In this document: in pieces, positions 52,757 to 61,721 of the stretch
How positions within the stretch are numbered: position 1 is the first letter of the stretch
How the letters are laid out: the number at the start of each line of letters is the position of its first letter
Assembly: GCF_025369935.1 (NCBI RefSeq)
Contig: NZ_CP104467.1
Span: 1,495,001 to 1,559,000 of the forward strand
Length of the DNA stretch: 64,000 bases
DNA from: Paenibacillus andongensis
GTDB lineage: Bacteria; Bacillota; Bacilli; Paenibacillales; NBRC-103111
Direction: 5' to 3'
Position numbers and translations under genes: made by a program
The notes under the pieces: generated by a model
The model's database searches: none
What the model saw: only the letters and a program-made list of their open reading frames with translations
Told to the model about the DNA's origin: nothing

Positions 52757-54496
52757 ATGACGTTTAGTGAAAATTCGAAGATCGGTCAAATTTGGGAGAA
52801 TACAGCAGGTCGAGCCGTGCTTTTGAAATATTTACCTCATCTCAAAGATTCCCCATTTCTTTCGTTCATTAAGAAAAATACGCTGCCCTCATACGCTGCG
52901 TTCAATCCAGCTTGGTCAATAGCTCCGGAATTGCTGGAGTCGATGCTCACGGAATTGTCACTAATCGAAGTTGAAACAGAAACGGATGTAGATATCACAC
53001 CAGCGCTCGATTATGAGAACGAATCCGTAGCTCTGGGGTCGGCGAGAATCAATGCGCCCAATCAAATCGACAAATGGGGCGTCTACGAGCTAACGCTTCA
53101 AGGGCCTCAACATGGAAATCCGTTCGTGGATGTAAGCTTGGGGGCTGAATTCAGCTTTGAAGGCCGTGTTGTCCGAACCCTAGGTTTTTATGACGGGGAA
53201 GGAATTTATCGGATCCGTTTTATGCCGGATGTGGAAGGTACGTGGATGTACAGAACCAACAGCAACGCGCGCTCCCTTAGTGGACTTACAGGGCAATTTA
53301 TATGCATAGCCCAGGCTGAGGGGAGTCATGGACCGGTACGGGTCAAGAATACCTTCCATTTCGCTTACGAGGACGGGACGCCATATATTCCGGTCGGGAC
53401 CACCAGTTACGTCTGGACCCATCAAGGCGATGAGTTGGAGGAAGAGACGTTAGCTACGCTTAAAACCGCCCCGTTCAATAAGATGCGTATGTGCGTCTTC
53501 CCGAAATCCTACCAGTTCAACGCGAATGAGCCGGTGTATTACCCTTACGAGGGCTCCGTGGAAGAAGGTTGGGATTATACCCGATTCAATCCTGCCTTCT
53601 TTCAGCACTTGGAAAATAGAATCGCTGATCTTGGGAAGCTTGGCATCGAAGCTGACTTGATTTTATTCCATGGTTATGACCGCTGGGGTTTCTCCGAAAT
53701 GTCCAAATCCGCAGATGACCGTTACCTGCGTTATTTGACGGCTCGGTTATCGGCTTATCGTCATGTCTGGTGGTCACTCGCGAATGAATACGATTTGATG
53801 TGGAAAAAGGAGACCGAAGATTGGGAACGCTTCGCTGAGATCGTAACGGAGAATGATCCGTATCATCATTTGATCTCCATTCACAATTGTTTCGGCTTCT
53901 ACGATTACAATCGGCCTTGGATCACTCATTGCAGTATACAGCGGGTCGATGTTTACCGGACTGCGGAAAATACCAACGATTGGCGGGAGCAGTGGCAGAA
54001 GCCAATTGTCATTGACGAATGCGCGTATGAAGGGAACATTGATCAGGGTTGGGGGAACATTTCCGGACAGGAAATGGTGCGCCGCTTCTGGGAAGGCGCC
54101 ATTCGAGGCGGTTATGTCGGTCACGGTGAAACCTATTTGCATGACGAGGACATCCTATGGTGGTCGAAGGGTGGGAAACTGTACGGGAGCAGCCCTGAAC
54201 GGATCGGTTTCCTACGCAAAATCATGGAAGAGGGACCAGCAGAAGGTCTAAATCCGTTAAAGTCCGAGTGGGATGTTCCTTCAGCCGGCATTCCCGATGA
54301 ATATTACTTGTACTACTACGGCTTTAACCAACCTAGTTTCAGAAATTACAACATGAAGCCAGGCGTCCGTTACAAAGTGGATGTTATCGACACATGGAAT
54401 ATGACCATCCAAGAGCAGGCTGGGACCTATGAGGGAGCCTTCCGGATTGAGCTGCCTGGGACACCGTATATAGCCGTTAGATTACGGAAGATATAG
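52757..54496 (+). CDS. apiosidase-like (DUF4038) glycoside hydrolase
   Basis: 579 residues, no signal peptide. After about 100 unique residues comes a DUF5060-like beta domain (KWGVYELTLQGPQHGNPFVD, about 112-180), then the apiosidase-like TIM barrel (PVGTTSYVWTHQ, NKMRMCVFPKSY, ANEYDLMWKKE with a likely acid/base Glu, IDECAYEGNIDQGWG with a likely nucleophile Glu) and a C-terminal beta domain (YYLYYYGFNQPSFRNYNMKP). DUF4038 includes GH140 apiosidase of rhamnogalacturonan II. Cytoplasmic, so it would act on imported oligosaccharides. Three bases after the kinase stop. Confidence 0.8.
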   Translation: MTFSENSKIGQIWENTAGRAVLLKYLPHLKDSPFLSFIKKNTLPSYAAFNPAWSIAPELLESMLTELSLIEVETETDVDITPALDYENESVALGSARINAPNQIDKWGVYELTLQGPQHGNPFVDVSLGAEFSFEGRVVRTLGFYDGEGIYRIRFMPDVEGTWMYRTNSNARSLSGLTGQFICIAQAEGSHGPVRVKNTFHFAYEDGTPYIPVGTTSYVWTHQGDELEEETLATLKTAPFNKMRMCVFPKSYQFNANEPVYYPYEGSVEEGWDYTRFNPAFFQHLENRIADLGKLGIEADLILFHGYDRWGFSEMSKSADDRYLRYLTARLSAYRHVWWSLANEYDLMWKKETEDWERFAEIVTENDPYHHLISIHNCFGFYDYNRPWITHCSIQRVDVYRTAENTNDWREQWQKPIVIDECAYEGNIDQGWGNISGQEMVRRFWEGAIRGGYVGHGETYLHDEDILWWSKGGKLYGSSPERIGFLRKIMEEGPAEGLNPLKSEWDVPSAGIPDEYYLYYYGFNQPSFRNYNMKPGVRYKVDVIDTWNMTIQEQAGTYEGAFRIELPGTPYIAVRLRKI

Positions 54497-54516
54497 AGTT
54501 TTAAGCGACAACAATA

Positions 54517-54559
54517 ATGGCATGCAAGCTGACAACAGTTTGGCATGTCATTTTTTTTC
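54517..54559 (+). terminator. terminator of the isomerase operon
   Basis: ATGGCATGC / GGCATGTCAT stem of nine pairs (one G-T) followed by eight T. Confidence 0.85.
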
Positions 54560-54647
54560 AATGAAAGAGGTTACATCGCAGGGTGATTTGTTCCTGTCTT
54601 CGTTGTACAATAGGGAGACCTTACACCTTATAGAGGAGAGCGTCTTC

Positions 54648-56393
54648 ATGCGAAAACTGAAATTATGGCTGAACTCCTTGCGTTTCAAGCTTTTCTCTGG
54701 GTTATTATTCACGATTGTTCCACTTATCGTCGTTCTGCTTGTTATCAACTATTACTCGGCTCAAGTCGTTCGCAACCAAGTGGCCCAGTCCAATAAAAAC
54801 ATGCTGAGCTTATACATGGGGCAGATTGATCGCAATTTGCAGGAAGTGGACAACTTTTTGATCAACTTATCACAAACGAATTTGGATTTACTTGATTTGG
54901 ATACGGACAGGATTGCGAACGAAAATAATTATATGAAAGCCAAGCTTCGTCTGTTTCAAACGATCAACAACAGTGTCAGCTATTACAAGGGAATCGATTC
55001 GTTTTTTATATATTCCAGCCTAAACAAAGATTTGCTCATGACGCAAGGTTTTGGAAGCAGCTTTGATGAACGTAACCAGGTTGCAAATGAAATTGTAAGG
55101 ATGCTGCAGGATAGCTCAGTGACTCCAAATGTTTATCAATGGTATACCTGGCAATCGGAAGGAAATCACTATGTCTATCATGTGATAAAAACCGGTGATG
55201 TCTATGTTGGGGCATGGGTAGATGCAAAGAAGCTGATGATCCCTCTTCAACTCATTGACCTGGGATCTAATGGTGCGGCGCTTCTGACCTCGGAACGACT
55301 AGAACCCATGAGTCACGGAGAATTAATTGCACAGAAAGGCATTCATTTAGCACTAACCAATCAGGCTTACACACTCTCGGGAACGAATGCGGATTATTTA
55401 GTTATGGGGGAACCGTCGAAGAAAGGAAACTTTTATTTATTCGCCTTAATTCCCGAGGAAACGGCTTTGGAGAAACTACCTTATTTACAACGTATTTCTT
55501 CCATCATATCGATTGGAGCCATCGTATTTCTGCTGATATTTGTCTTTTACATGAGAAAAGTGTTTTTGCTGCCGATCAATCGGATCATTCTGGCGATGAG
55601 AAAATTAGGCGATGGGCGTTGGAATTCGCAAATCGATCATTATCCGACCTCTACCGAGTTTAGTATGATGAATGAAACCTATAACCGGATGATCACTGAG
55701 ATTCAACATTTGAAAATTAATGTCTATGAAGAAAAATTAATGCATCAGCAAGCGGAACTTAAGCATCTACAGCTTCAGATCAACCCTCACTTCTTTTTGA
55801 ATTCACTGAACATCGTCTATAATCTGGCAACAGTAAAGGATTTTAAATTAATACAAGAGATGACGAAGTGTCTAGTTGCTTACTTCCGGTTTATGTTCCG
55901 AAGTACTTCCTATTTGGTAACACTCAAGGATGAACTGCTTCATACCCAGAACTACTTGCGTATTCAAGAGCTTCGATTTCCGGGGATTTTATCGTATCAG
56001 ATTGAAGCGCCAGAAGCTGTTCTTTCACTGCAGATCCCTCCGCTTGTCATTCAGACGATGGTGGAGAATTCCATTAAACATGCGGTTAATATGGATGAAC
56101 AGATTCGGATCGATATCCGCGTGAATACGCAGGAAGACGAAGAAAACCAATGGGTGGTTATTCATATCGAGGATACAGGAGCAGGCTTTCCGGATCCTAT
56201 TTTGGAATTATTGAAAAGCAATATGGATTTGACTAGTGATGAAGGGGAACACATCGGGATCTGGAATGTCAAACGTAGACTACACTTGTTGTATGCCGAT
56301 AAAGCCGCTATTGATTTCTATAATGAAGCCGGCAAAGGCGCGTGCGTGCGAATCCGCATACCGGCAAATGTTCCACCTACAGGAGGTGAGTAA
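54648..56393 (+). CDS. YesM-like sensor histidine kinase
   Basis: About 581 residues. Membrane helices about 17-40 (LLFTIVPLIVVLLVINYYS) and 285-305 (ISIGAIVFLLIFVFYM) enclose a large extracellular sensor; HAMP, then the His_kinase domain with the phospho-acceptor His in LQINPHFFLNSLN and an ATPase domain (MVENSIKHA, DTGAGF, GIWNVKRRL). The ATG after AGAGGAGAG was chosen; the frame upstream crosses the terminator of the previous operon. Pairs with the next gene to sense extracellular sugar, probably together with the binding protein. Confidence 0.92.
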   Translation: MRKLKLWLNSLRFKLFSGLLFTIVPLIVVLLVINYYSAQVVRNQVAQSNKNMLSLYMGQIDRNLQEVDNFLINLSQTNLDLLDLDTDRIANENNYMKAKLRLFQTINNSVSYYKGIDSFFIYSSLNKDLLMTQGFGSSFDERNQVANEIVRMLQDSSVTPNVYQWYTWQSEGNHYVYHVIKTGDVYVGAWVDAKKLMIPLQLIDLGSNGAALLTSERLEPMSHGELIAQKGIHLALTNQAYTLSGTNADYLVMGEPSKKGNFYLFALIPEETALEKLPYLQRISSIISIGAIVFLLIFVFYMRKVFLLPINRIILAMRKLGDGRWNSQIDHYPTSTEFSMMNETYNRMITEIQHLKINVYEEKLMHQQAELKHLQLQINPHFFLNSLNIVYNLATVKDFKLIQEMTKCLVAYFRFMFRSTSYLVTLKDELLHTQNYLRIQELRFPGILSYQIEAPEAVLSLQIPPLVIQTMVENSIKHAVNMDEQIRIDIRVNTQEDEENQWVVIHIEDTGAGFPDPILELLKSNMDLTSDEGEHIGIWNVKRRLHLLYADKAAIDFYNEAGKGACVRIRIPANVPPTGGE

Positions 56394-56394
56394 T

Positions 56395-58005
56395 ATGGTT
56401 CATGTGTTAATCGTCGACGACGAAGTGCACGCGGTGAGAGGGTTAAAGGCCGGTGTAGATTGGGACAAGCTCCATATTTCTACGGTTCATACGGCCCATA
56501 GTATGAAGCAAGCCCAAGAAATCTATGCAGCATCTCCGATTGATTTGATGATCTGTGATATCGAAATGCCCCAGGGTTCCGGCATGGATTTATTGAGCTG
56601 GGTCAGAGAGCATTATCCCCGAACAGAGACGATATTTTTAACGTGTCATTCCGATTTCTCGTATGCGAAGCGAGCCATCCAATTGGGCAGCTTCGAGTAC
56701 TTGCTGAAGCCTGTGGATTACGAAGAGCTTGAAGAGGTGATCCTGAAGGTTTTGGCCAAAATTAAAAAAGATCAGGAGCTTCTTTCCTTCGAAGAAACCT
56801 ATAAGCATTATTACCAGCTATGGGAGTCCCATCAGCCTTTGATGAAAGAACGCTTTTGGCAGGATCTGATCCAACAATCGATTCCGTCGACCAAGGATAA
56901 GATAACGGAACATTTACAAAAGTATAATTTATTATCCTTGGATGCTATGCGGTTTGTGATGATTATGATTCGCGTTAGGCGTTGGCATAAGAACCTGAAT
57001 CAGCGGGATGAACGAATTATGGAATATGCATTGAAGAATGCCGCAGAAGAGAAAATTACACGAGACAATCAGCATACAGCGATCATCTCTCCGGATATTG
57101 GGTGTTTATTGATCATGGTCCCATATGAACGCCAACATCAAATGTTGGAGCTTCGGGAAGTATGCGAGGAATACGTGCAATCCTGCAATCAATACTTCTA
57201 CTGTGATCTATGCTGCTATATCAGCGAACCCGCGTCTCTTCGTGAAGTCGTGCCTATGGTGAAAAGGCTGAACGATTTGGATCGAGACAATGTTTCTGTT
57301 GTAAATGAAACCATCGTGCTTTGGGATGTGAAGAAGGGTGAGTGCAAGGTAGAACTTCCATCTTTGAATGACTGGGCAGAGTGGATGAAGCAAGGATCAA
57401 AGGAAAAGCTGTTGAACGAGGTTAAGTTATTGTTCCAATCGTTAAGAGAGACCAGAGAAGGAATTGGCGCCCCGCTCTTGCACAGCTTCTATCAGGATTT
57501 TCTTCAAATGCTGTTCTTCGTTCTTCAGATGAAGGGTTTACAAGCGAATAAAGTATTTGCAGCCAATCTATTCACGGAAAAGCCGGAACTGGTTCTGAGA
57601 TCTATAACCGCTTTGGAAGAATGGGTGCAATACGTCATCGAGGTGGCTATGAATCAGATCCATTCGACCGAAGGGGGCATGTCCGTTGTTGAAAAGGTGA
57701 AACAATACGTTGCGGCTCATATTTCCGTATCGGAATTATCCAGGGATATTATCGCGGCACACGTATTTTTAAATCCGGATTATTTGACACGGGTGTTCAA
57801 AAAAGAAACAGGCTTATCCATTTCTGACTATTTGCAGCAGCAGCGGATCCAATATGCCAAGGATTTACTTGCGGGCTCGGATAAATCCATTATCGATATA
57901 GCGCTATTAGCGGGTTATTCGAATGTTTCTTACTTCTCGACGCTTTTCAAAAAGGCAGTATGTATGAATCCTAATGAATATAGAAAACAATTTGAGAAAA
58001 GATAG
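56395..58005 (+). CDS. YesN-like response regulator, AraC output
   Basis: About 536 residues. Receiver domain 1-120 (HVLIVDDE, phospho-acceptor Asp in LMICDIEMPQG, Lys in YLLKPVDYEE), a long middle region (about 150-420), and two AraC helix-turn-helix motifs at the C terminus (YLTRVFKKETGLSISDYL, IALLAGYSNVSYFSTLFKK). AGGAGGTGAG precedes the ATG, one base after the kinase stop. Likely activates the permease operon that follows. Confidence 0.93.
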   Translation: MVHVLIVDDEVHAVRGLKAGVDWDKLHISTVHTAHSMKQAQEIYAASPIDLMICDIEMPQGSGMDLLSWVREHYPRTETIFLTCHSDFSYAKRAIQLGSFEYLLKPVDYEELEEVILKVLAKIKKDQELLSFEETYKHYYQLWESHQPLMKERFWQDLIQQSIPSTKDKITEHLQKYNLLSLDAMRFVMIMIRVRRWHKNLNQRDERIMEYALKNAAEEKITRDNQHTAIISPDIGCLLIMVPYERQHQMLELREVCEEYVQSCNQYFYCDLCCYISEPASLREVVPMVKRLNDLDRDNVSVVNETIVLWDVKKGECKVELPSLNDWAEWMKQGSKEKLLNEVKLLFQSLRETREGIGAPLLHSFYQDFLQMLFFVLQMKGLQANKVFAANLFTEKPELVLRSITALEEWVQYVIEVAMNQIHSTEGGMSVVEKVKQYVAAHISVSELSRDIIAAHVFLNPDYLTRVFKKETGLSISDYLQQQRIQYAKDLLAGSDKSIIDIALLAGYSNVSYFSTLFKKAVCMNPNEYRKQFEKR

Positions 58006-58007
58006 AA

Positions 58008-58046
58008 AGACTCCGCCCTAAAACATAGGCGTGGAGTCTTTTTTTC
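58008..58046 (+). terminator. terminator after the YesMN pair
   Basis: AAGACTCCGCC / GGCGTGGAGTCTT with an inner bulge, then T7. Confidence 0.88.
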
Positions 58047-58147
58047 GAAAATGTCGGAAAACCTAAAGTATAAAGTCGTATTCGTGGTGAGCAGTCTAGT
58101 TAAACTTCTTCTATACTAGAACTATAAAGAAAAGGAGTTGACATCCG

Positions 58148-59125
58148 ATGAACACCAAAGCAGAAGTTTTATACGAAAACGCTAAGGTTGTAAGGAAGAC
58201 GGGTACGCTGCAGAAGACGTTGAAAACGTTTAAACGCTACCGTGCGCTATTTTTAATGGTCTTGCCTGGCATGATTTATTTGATAATTAACAATTATCTC
58301 CCTATGTTTGGGATTATCATTGCCTTTAAAAATATCAACTACCGCAAAGGGATATTTGGAAGTGAATGGGCTGGTCTCAAAAATTTCGAATATTTGTTTA
58401 AAACCGCTGATGCCTGGGTCATTACCCGAAATACGATTCTGTACAATGGGCTCTTCATTATCATCAATTTGGCTCTAGCCGTCGCTGTAGCTATTTTACT
58501 GAATGAAGTGAAAAATCGGTTCATGTCCCGTTTTTACCAGAGTGTCATTCTATTACCCTATCTAATCTCCATGGTTATCGTCGGATATTTAGCACTTGCC
58601 ATGTTGAATGGAGAGAACGGTTTCCTCAATCATCATATTTTACCGCTGTTCGGAATCGATCCTATCTCCTGGTATTCAGAACCTAAATACTGGCCATACA
58701 TCTTAACAATAGTAAACATTTGGAAAAATGTGGGTTACTTATGCATCATCTTCTTGGCAGCTATTGTTGGGATCGATAACGAATATTATGAAGCAGCAAC
58801 GCTAGATGGCGCGAACAAATGGCAGCAAATCCGCACGATAACGCTACCGCTTCTATCACCGGCAATCATTATCATGGCCTTGTTAAGCATTGGACGCATC
58901 TTCTATTCAGATTTCGGTTTGTTCTATCAGGTGCCTCTAAATTCTGGCCCACTACAGCCAACAACGGATGTTATCGACACGTATGTATACCGGGGTTTAA
59001 TGACGCTCGGCGACATCGGAATGTCTTCAGCGGCAGGATTTTACCAGTCAGTCGTAGGATTCGTATTGGTGCTAGTATCCAACTTTATCATTCGCCGCAA
59101 AAGCCCGGAACAAGCTTTATTCTAA
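58148..59125 (+). CDS. sugar ABC transporter permease, LplB-like
   Basis: 325 residues, six membrane helices. The EAA loop is EYYEAATLDGANKWQQIR (about 212-229), which docks on the ATPase. N-terminal extension of about 30 residues, typical of LplB/YtcP-type permeases for complex oligosaccharides. Followed by the partner permease after 19 bases. No ATPase gene in the window; such systems share an MsmX-type ATPase elsewhere. Confidence 0.93.
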   Translation: MNTKAEVLYENAKVVRKTGTLQKTLKTFKRYRALFLMVLPGMIYLIINNYLPMFGIIIAFKNINYRKGIFGSEWAGLKNFEYLFKTADAWVITRNTILYNGLFIIINLALAVAVAILLNEVKNRFMSRFYQSVILLPYLISMVIVGYLALAMLNGENGFLNHHILPLFGIDPISWYSEPKYWPYILTIVNIWKNVGYLCIIFLAAIVGIDNEYYEAATLDGANKWQQIRTITLPLLSPAIIIMALLSIGRIFYSDFGLFYQVPLNSGPLQPTTDVIDTYVYRGLMTLGDIGMSSAAGFYQSVVGFVLVLVSNFIIRRKSPEQALF

Positions 59126-59144
59126 AAGAAAGGAGCGTGCTATC

Positions 59145-60026
59145 TTGAAATCGAATCACATGAATCAATACGCGGTCAACCTGATCTTTATTCTCATGGC
59201 CTGTGCCAGCATCTTCCCGTTTGTCCTGCTTGTTATGGCATCTTTTACCGATCAGAAAGCAATTATCAATGATGGTTATTCACTCTTACCAAGTGTGTTT
59301 AGTTTAGATGCGTACAAGTATATGATGAAGAGCTCAACTTCGTTGTTTCGGGCTTATGGCATCACGGTTTTCATTACGATCTTCGGGACGGTTGTGGGTT
59401 TGGCTATCTCGACGATGCTCGCCTATCCTTTATCACGCAGTGATATGCCGCTTCGCAAAGTAATGTCGTTTCTCGTGTTTTTCACCTTGCTCTTTAACGG
59501 CGGACTTGTGTCGACCTATCTGATTTACACCGAATTTTTCCATATTAAAAATACGATTTTGGCGCTTATCATCCCGGGATTACTTACAAACGGTTTTTAC
59601 ATTTTACTAATCCGAACGTTCTTCAGCACTTCGATTCCGGCAGCGATTATTGAATCGGCGTATATTGACGGCGCTTCCGAATTCAAGATTTTTTACCGCA
59701 TCGTGCTTCCGCTCTCGCTGCCGATTCTGGCTACCATCGGACTGATGCTGGGTATTTCCTATTGGAACGATTGGTTTAATGGATTGATTTATGTAACCGA
59801 TAGCAAGCTCTTCAGTATTCAAAATATGCTGAATCGGATGCTGAGCGATATTCAGTTCCTTCAGAAGAGCAGCATGACCAACGCCTCACAAGCTTCTTCG
59901 AACATACCGACAGATTCGGTTCGCATGGCTATAGCTGTTATCGGGATCGTTCCGATCTTCTGCGCTTATCCATTTTTTCAGAAATTTTTCGTCAAAGGTC
60001 TTACGCTTGGTGCTATAAAAGGTTAA
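59145..60026 (+). CDS. sugar ABC transporter permease, LplC-like
   Basis: 293 residues, TTG start after AGAAAGGAG. Six membrane helices, EAA loop AIIESAYIDGASEFKIFYRI (about 167-186) and the usual C terminus FFVKGLTLGAIKG. Forms the channel with the preceding permease. Confidence 0.93.
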   Translation: MKSNHMNQYAVNLIFILMACASIFPFVLLVMASFTDQKAIINDGYSLLPSVFSLDAYKYMMKSSTSLFRAYGITVFITIFGTVVGLAISTMLAYPLSRSDMPLRKVMSFLVFFTLLFNGGLVSTYLIYTEFFHIKNTILALIIPGLLTNGFYILLIRTFFSTSIPAAIIESAYIDGASEFKIFYRIVLPLSLPILATIGLMLGISYWNDWFNGLIYVTDSKLFSIQNMLNRMLSDIQFLQKSSMTNASQASSNIPTDSVRMAIAVIGIVPIFCAYPFFQKFFVKGLTLGAIKG

Positions 60027-60110
60027 CGACCGAGGCTACTCTTGAATCCCTTTCGGATTCGATTAGTATAGATCAACCATTATTCATATACATTAGGGGG
60101 ATTATGAACC

Positions 60111-61631
60111 ATGGAAAAGAAATGGAAAAGAGCCAGTGGATTATTAAGTGTTGTTCTTGCAACGTCGACCTTGCTTTCAGCTTGTGGCAGCAGCACTAGC
60201 GATGATGGGAATAAATCAGCGACAGATAGCGCTAAGCCTGCGAATTCCAAGCCCTATGAAATCACGATGGCGTATATACAGCTAAATGATATGCCGGACT
60301 CGAATCTCGTGTCTGAGGCAATCAGCAAAATTACCAAAGAAAAAATCAATGCAACCGTTAAGCTGGTGCCTATCAGTATTTCCGCTTGGACGCAGCAAAT
60401 GAATCTGATGCTCGCAGGAAGCGAGAAGCTGGATCTGATGGTCTCTTCCTCTATCATTGGCAACTTCGGCAGCCAAGTCGCGAAAGGTCAATTAGAGCCA
60501 TTAGACGATTTGCTTAAGAAATATGGCAAAGGTCTTGTAGACACAGTTGGCATGGATTTAATTAATGGATCCAAGATCGACGGAAAAGTGTATGGGGTTC
60601 CAAGCTTAAGAGATATTGGGTCTGACAATGGCTTGATCATGAGGAAGGATTTGGTGGACAAGTACAAGATTGATTTGAGCAAAATCAAAACTTGGGCGGA
60701 TCTGGATCCTGTGTTCCAAACGATCAAAGATAACGAGCCAGGACTGGCGCCTTTAGTACAGCAAACGAACACTGGTATGCCGGGAACCAATATGTACAAC
60801 TCTATCGTGGATACATTAGGAGACAATCTGGGTGTACTTGCCGATCCGGGGAACAGCACCAAAATCGTGAATCTGTTCGAAACAAAGGAATTTACAGACG
60901 CTATTGCATTAGCTCGTAAATGGTATCAGGCAGGTTATATTATGAAAGATATCGCTACTTCGCAAGAGACGGGAGTTAACCTGGTCAAAGCGGGTAAGGC
61001 GTTCTCTTATACATCGAATATGAAGCCGGGCTTTGAGGCGCAGGAAACGAATTTGTCCGGAAAAGAAATGGTTGCTGTTCGATTGACGAAGCCTTTGCAA
61101 ACGTCTGTTTCGATCACAGGCTTCATGATGTCGATCACGAAGAACAGTCAAGACCCTGAGAGAGCTATGCAATTCATGAACATGATGTACACGGACAAAG
61201 ACATTGCCAACTTGGTCTCCCTGGGTATTGAAGGAAAGCACTATGTAAAAAAATCGGATAACATCATTGCGCTTCCAGATGGCGTTAAGCAAAGCGGTTA
61301 CCAATTCAACCAGTGGGAAGTCGGCAATAACTTCCTGACCTACGTATGGGAAGGTACAGATCCGAAAATTTGGGATTTGACCAAAAAGCATAATGACGCT
61401 GCGATTAAATCGAAAGCAGTCGGCTTTACTTTCAACGTAGACCCGGTTAAAACAGAACTTGCTGCTGCGACTAACGTTATCAATCAATATAAAGTAGGTC
61501 TGGAAAGCGGTACATTAGATCCGGCATTGACAGCCGAGTTCAATGCGAAGCTCAAAACTGCGGGACTCGATAAGATCATCGCAGAGAAACAAAAACAGAT
61601 TGATGCTTGGGCTAAAGCTGCAGGTAAATAA
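60111..61631 (+). CDS. sugar ABC transporter substrate-binding lipoprotein
   Basis: 506 residues. Lipobox LLSACGSS with the lipid-anchored Cys25, Ser/Asp linker, then a large family 1 binding-protein fold with DLMVSSSIIGNF and KTWADLDPVFQ. Delivers oligosaccharide to the LplBC-like permeases. Located between them and a rhamnosidase gene, which suggests a rhamnose-containing ligand. Confidence 0.93.
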   Translation: MEKKWKRASGLLSVVLATSTLLSACGSSTSDDGNKSATDSAKPANSKPYEITMAYIQLNDMPDSNLVSEAISKITKEKINATVKLVPISISAWTQQMNLMLAGSEKLDLMVSSSIIGNFGSQVAKGQLEPLDDLLKKYGKGLVDTVGMDLINGSKIDGKVYGVPSLRDIGSDNGLIMRKDLVDKYKIDLSKIKTWADLDPVFQTIKDNEPGLAPLVQQTNTGMPGTNMYNSIVDTLGDNLGVLADPGNSTKIVNLFETKEFTDAIALARKWYQAGYIMKDIATSQETGVNLVKAGKAFSYTSNMKPGFEAQETNLSGKEMVAVRLTKPLQTSVSITGFMMSITKNSQDPERAMQFMNMMYTDKDIANLVSLGIEGKHYVKKSDNIIALPDGVKQSGYQFNQWEVGNNFLTYVWEGTDPKIWDLTKKHNDAAIKSKAVGFTFNVDPVKTELAAATNVINQYKVGLESGTLDPALTAEFNAKLKTAGLDKIIAEKQKQIDAWAKAAGK

Positions 61632-61642
61632 GGATGAACTTG

Positions 61643-61678
61643 AACCGTACTCTACAACAGGTGGGGTACGGTTTCTTT
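61643..61678 (+). terminator. terminator after the binding-protein gene
   Basis: AACCGTAC / GTACGGTT stem followed by TCTTTCTT. Confidence 0.75.
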
Positions 61679-61721
61679 CTTAAATTTTGATCGTACATTC
61701 TGAGTAGGAGGTTACATAGTC

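Noticed and set aside
54522..54647. Upstream extension of the YesM-like kinase frame
   Set aside because: It crosses the terminator of the previous operon; a good AGAGGAGAG site supports the start at 54648.
56236..56394. Upstream extension of the YesN-like regulator frame
   Set aside because: It overlaps the kinase coding region in another frame; AGGAGGTGAG points to the start at 56395, where the receiver domain begins.
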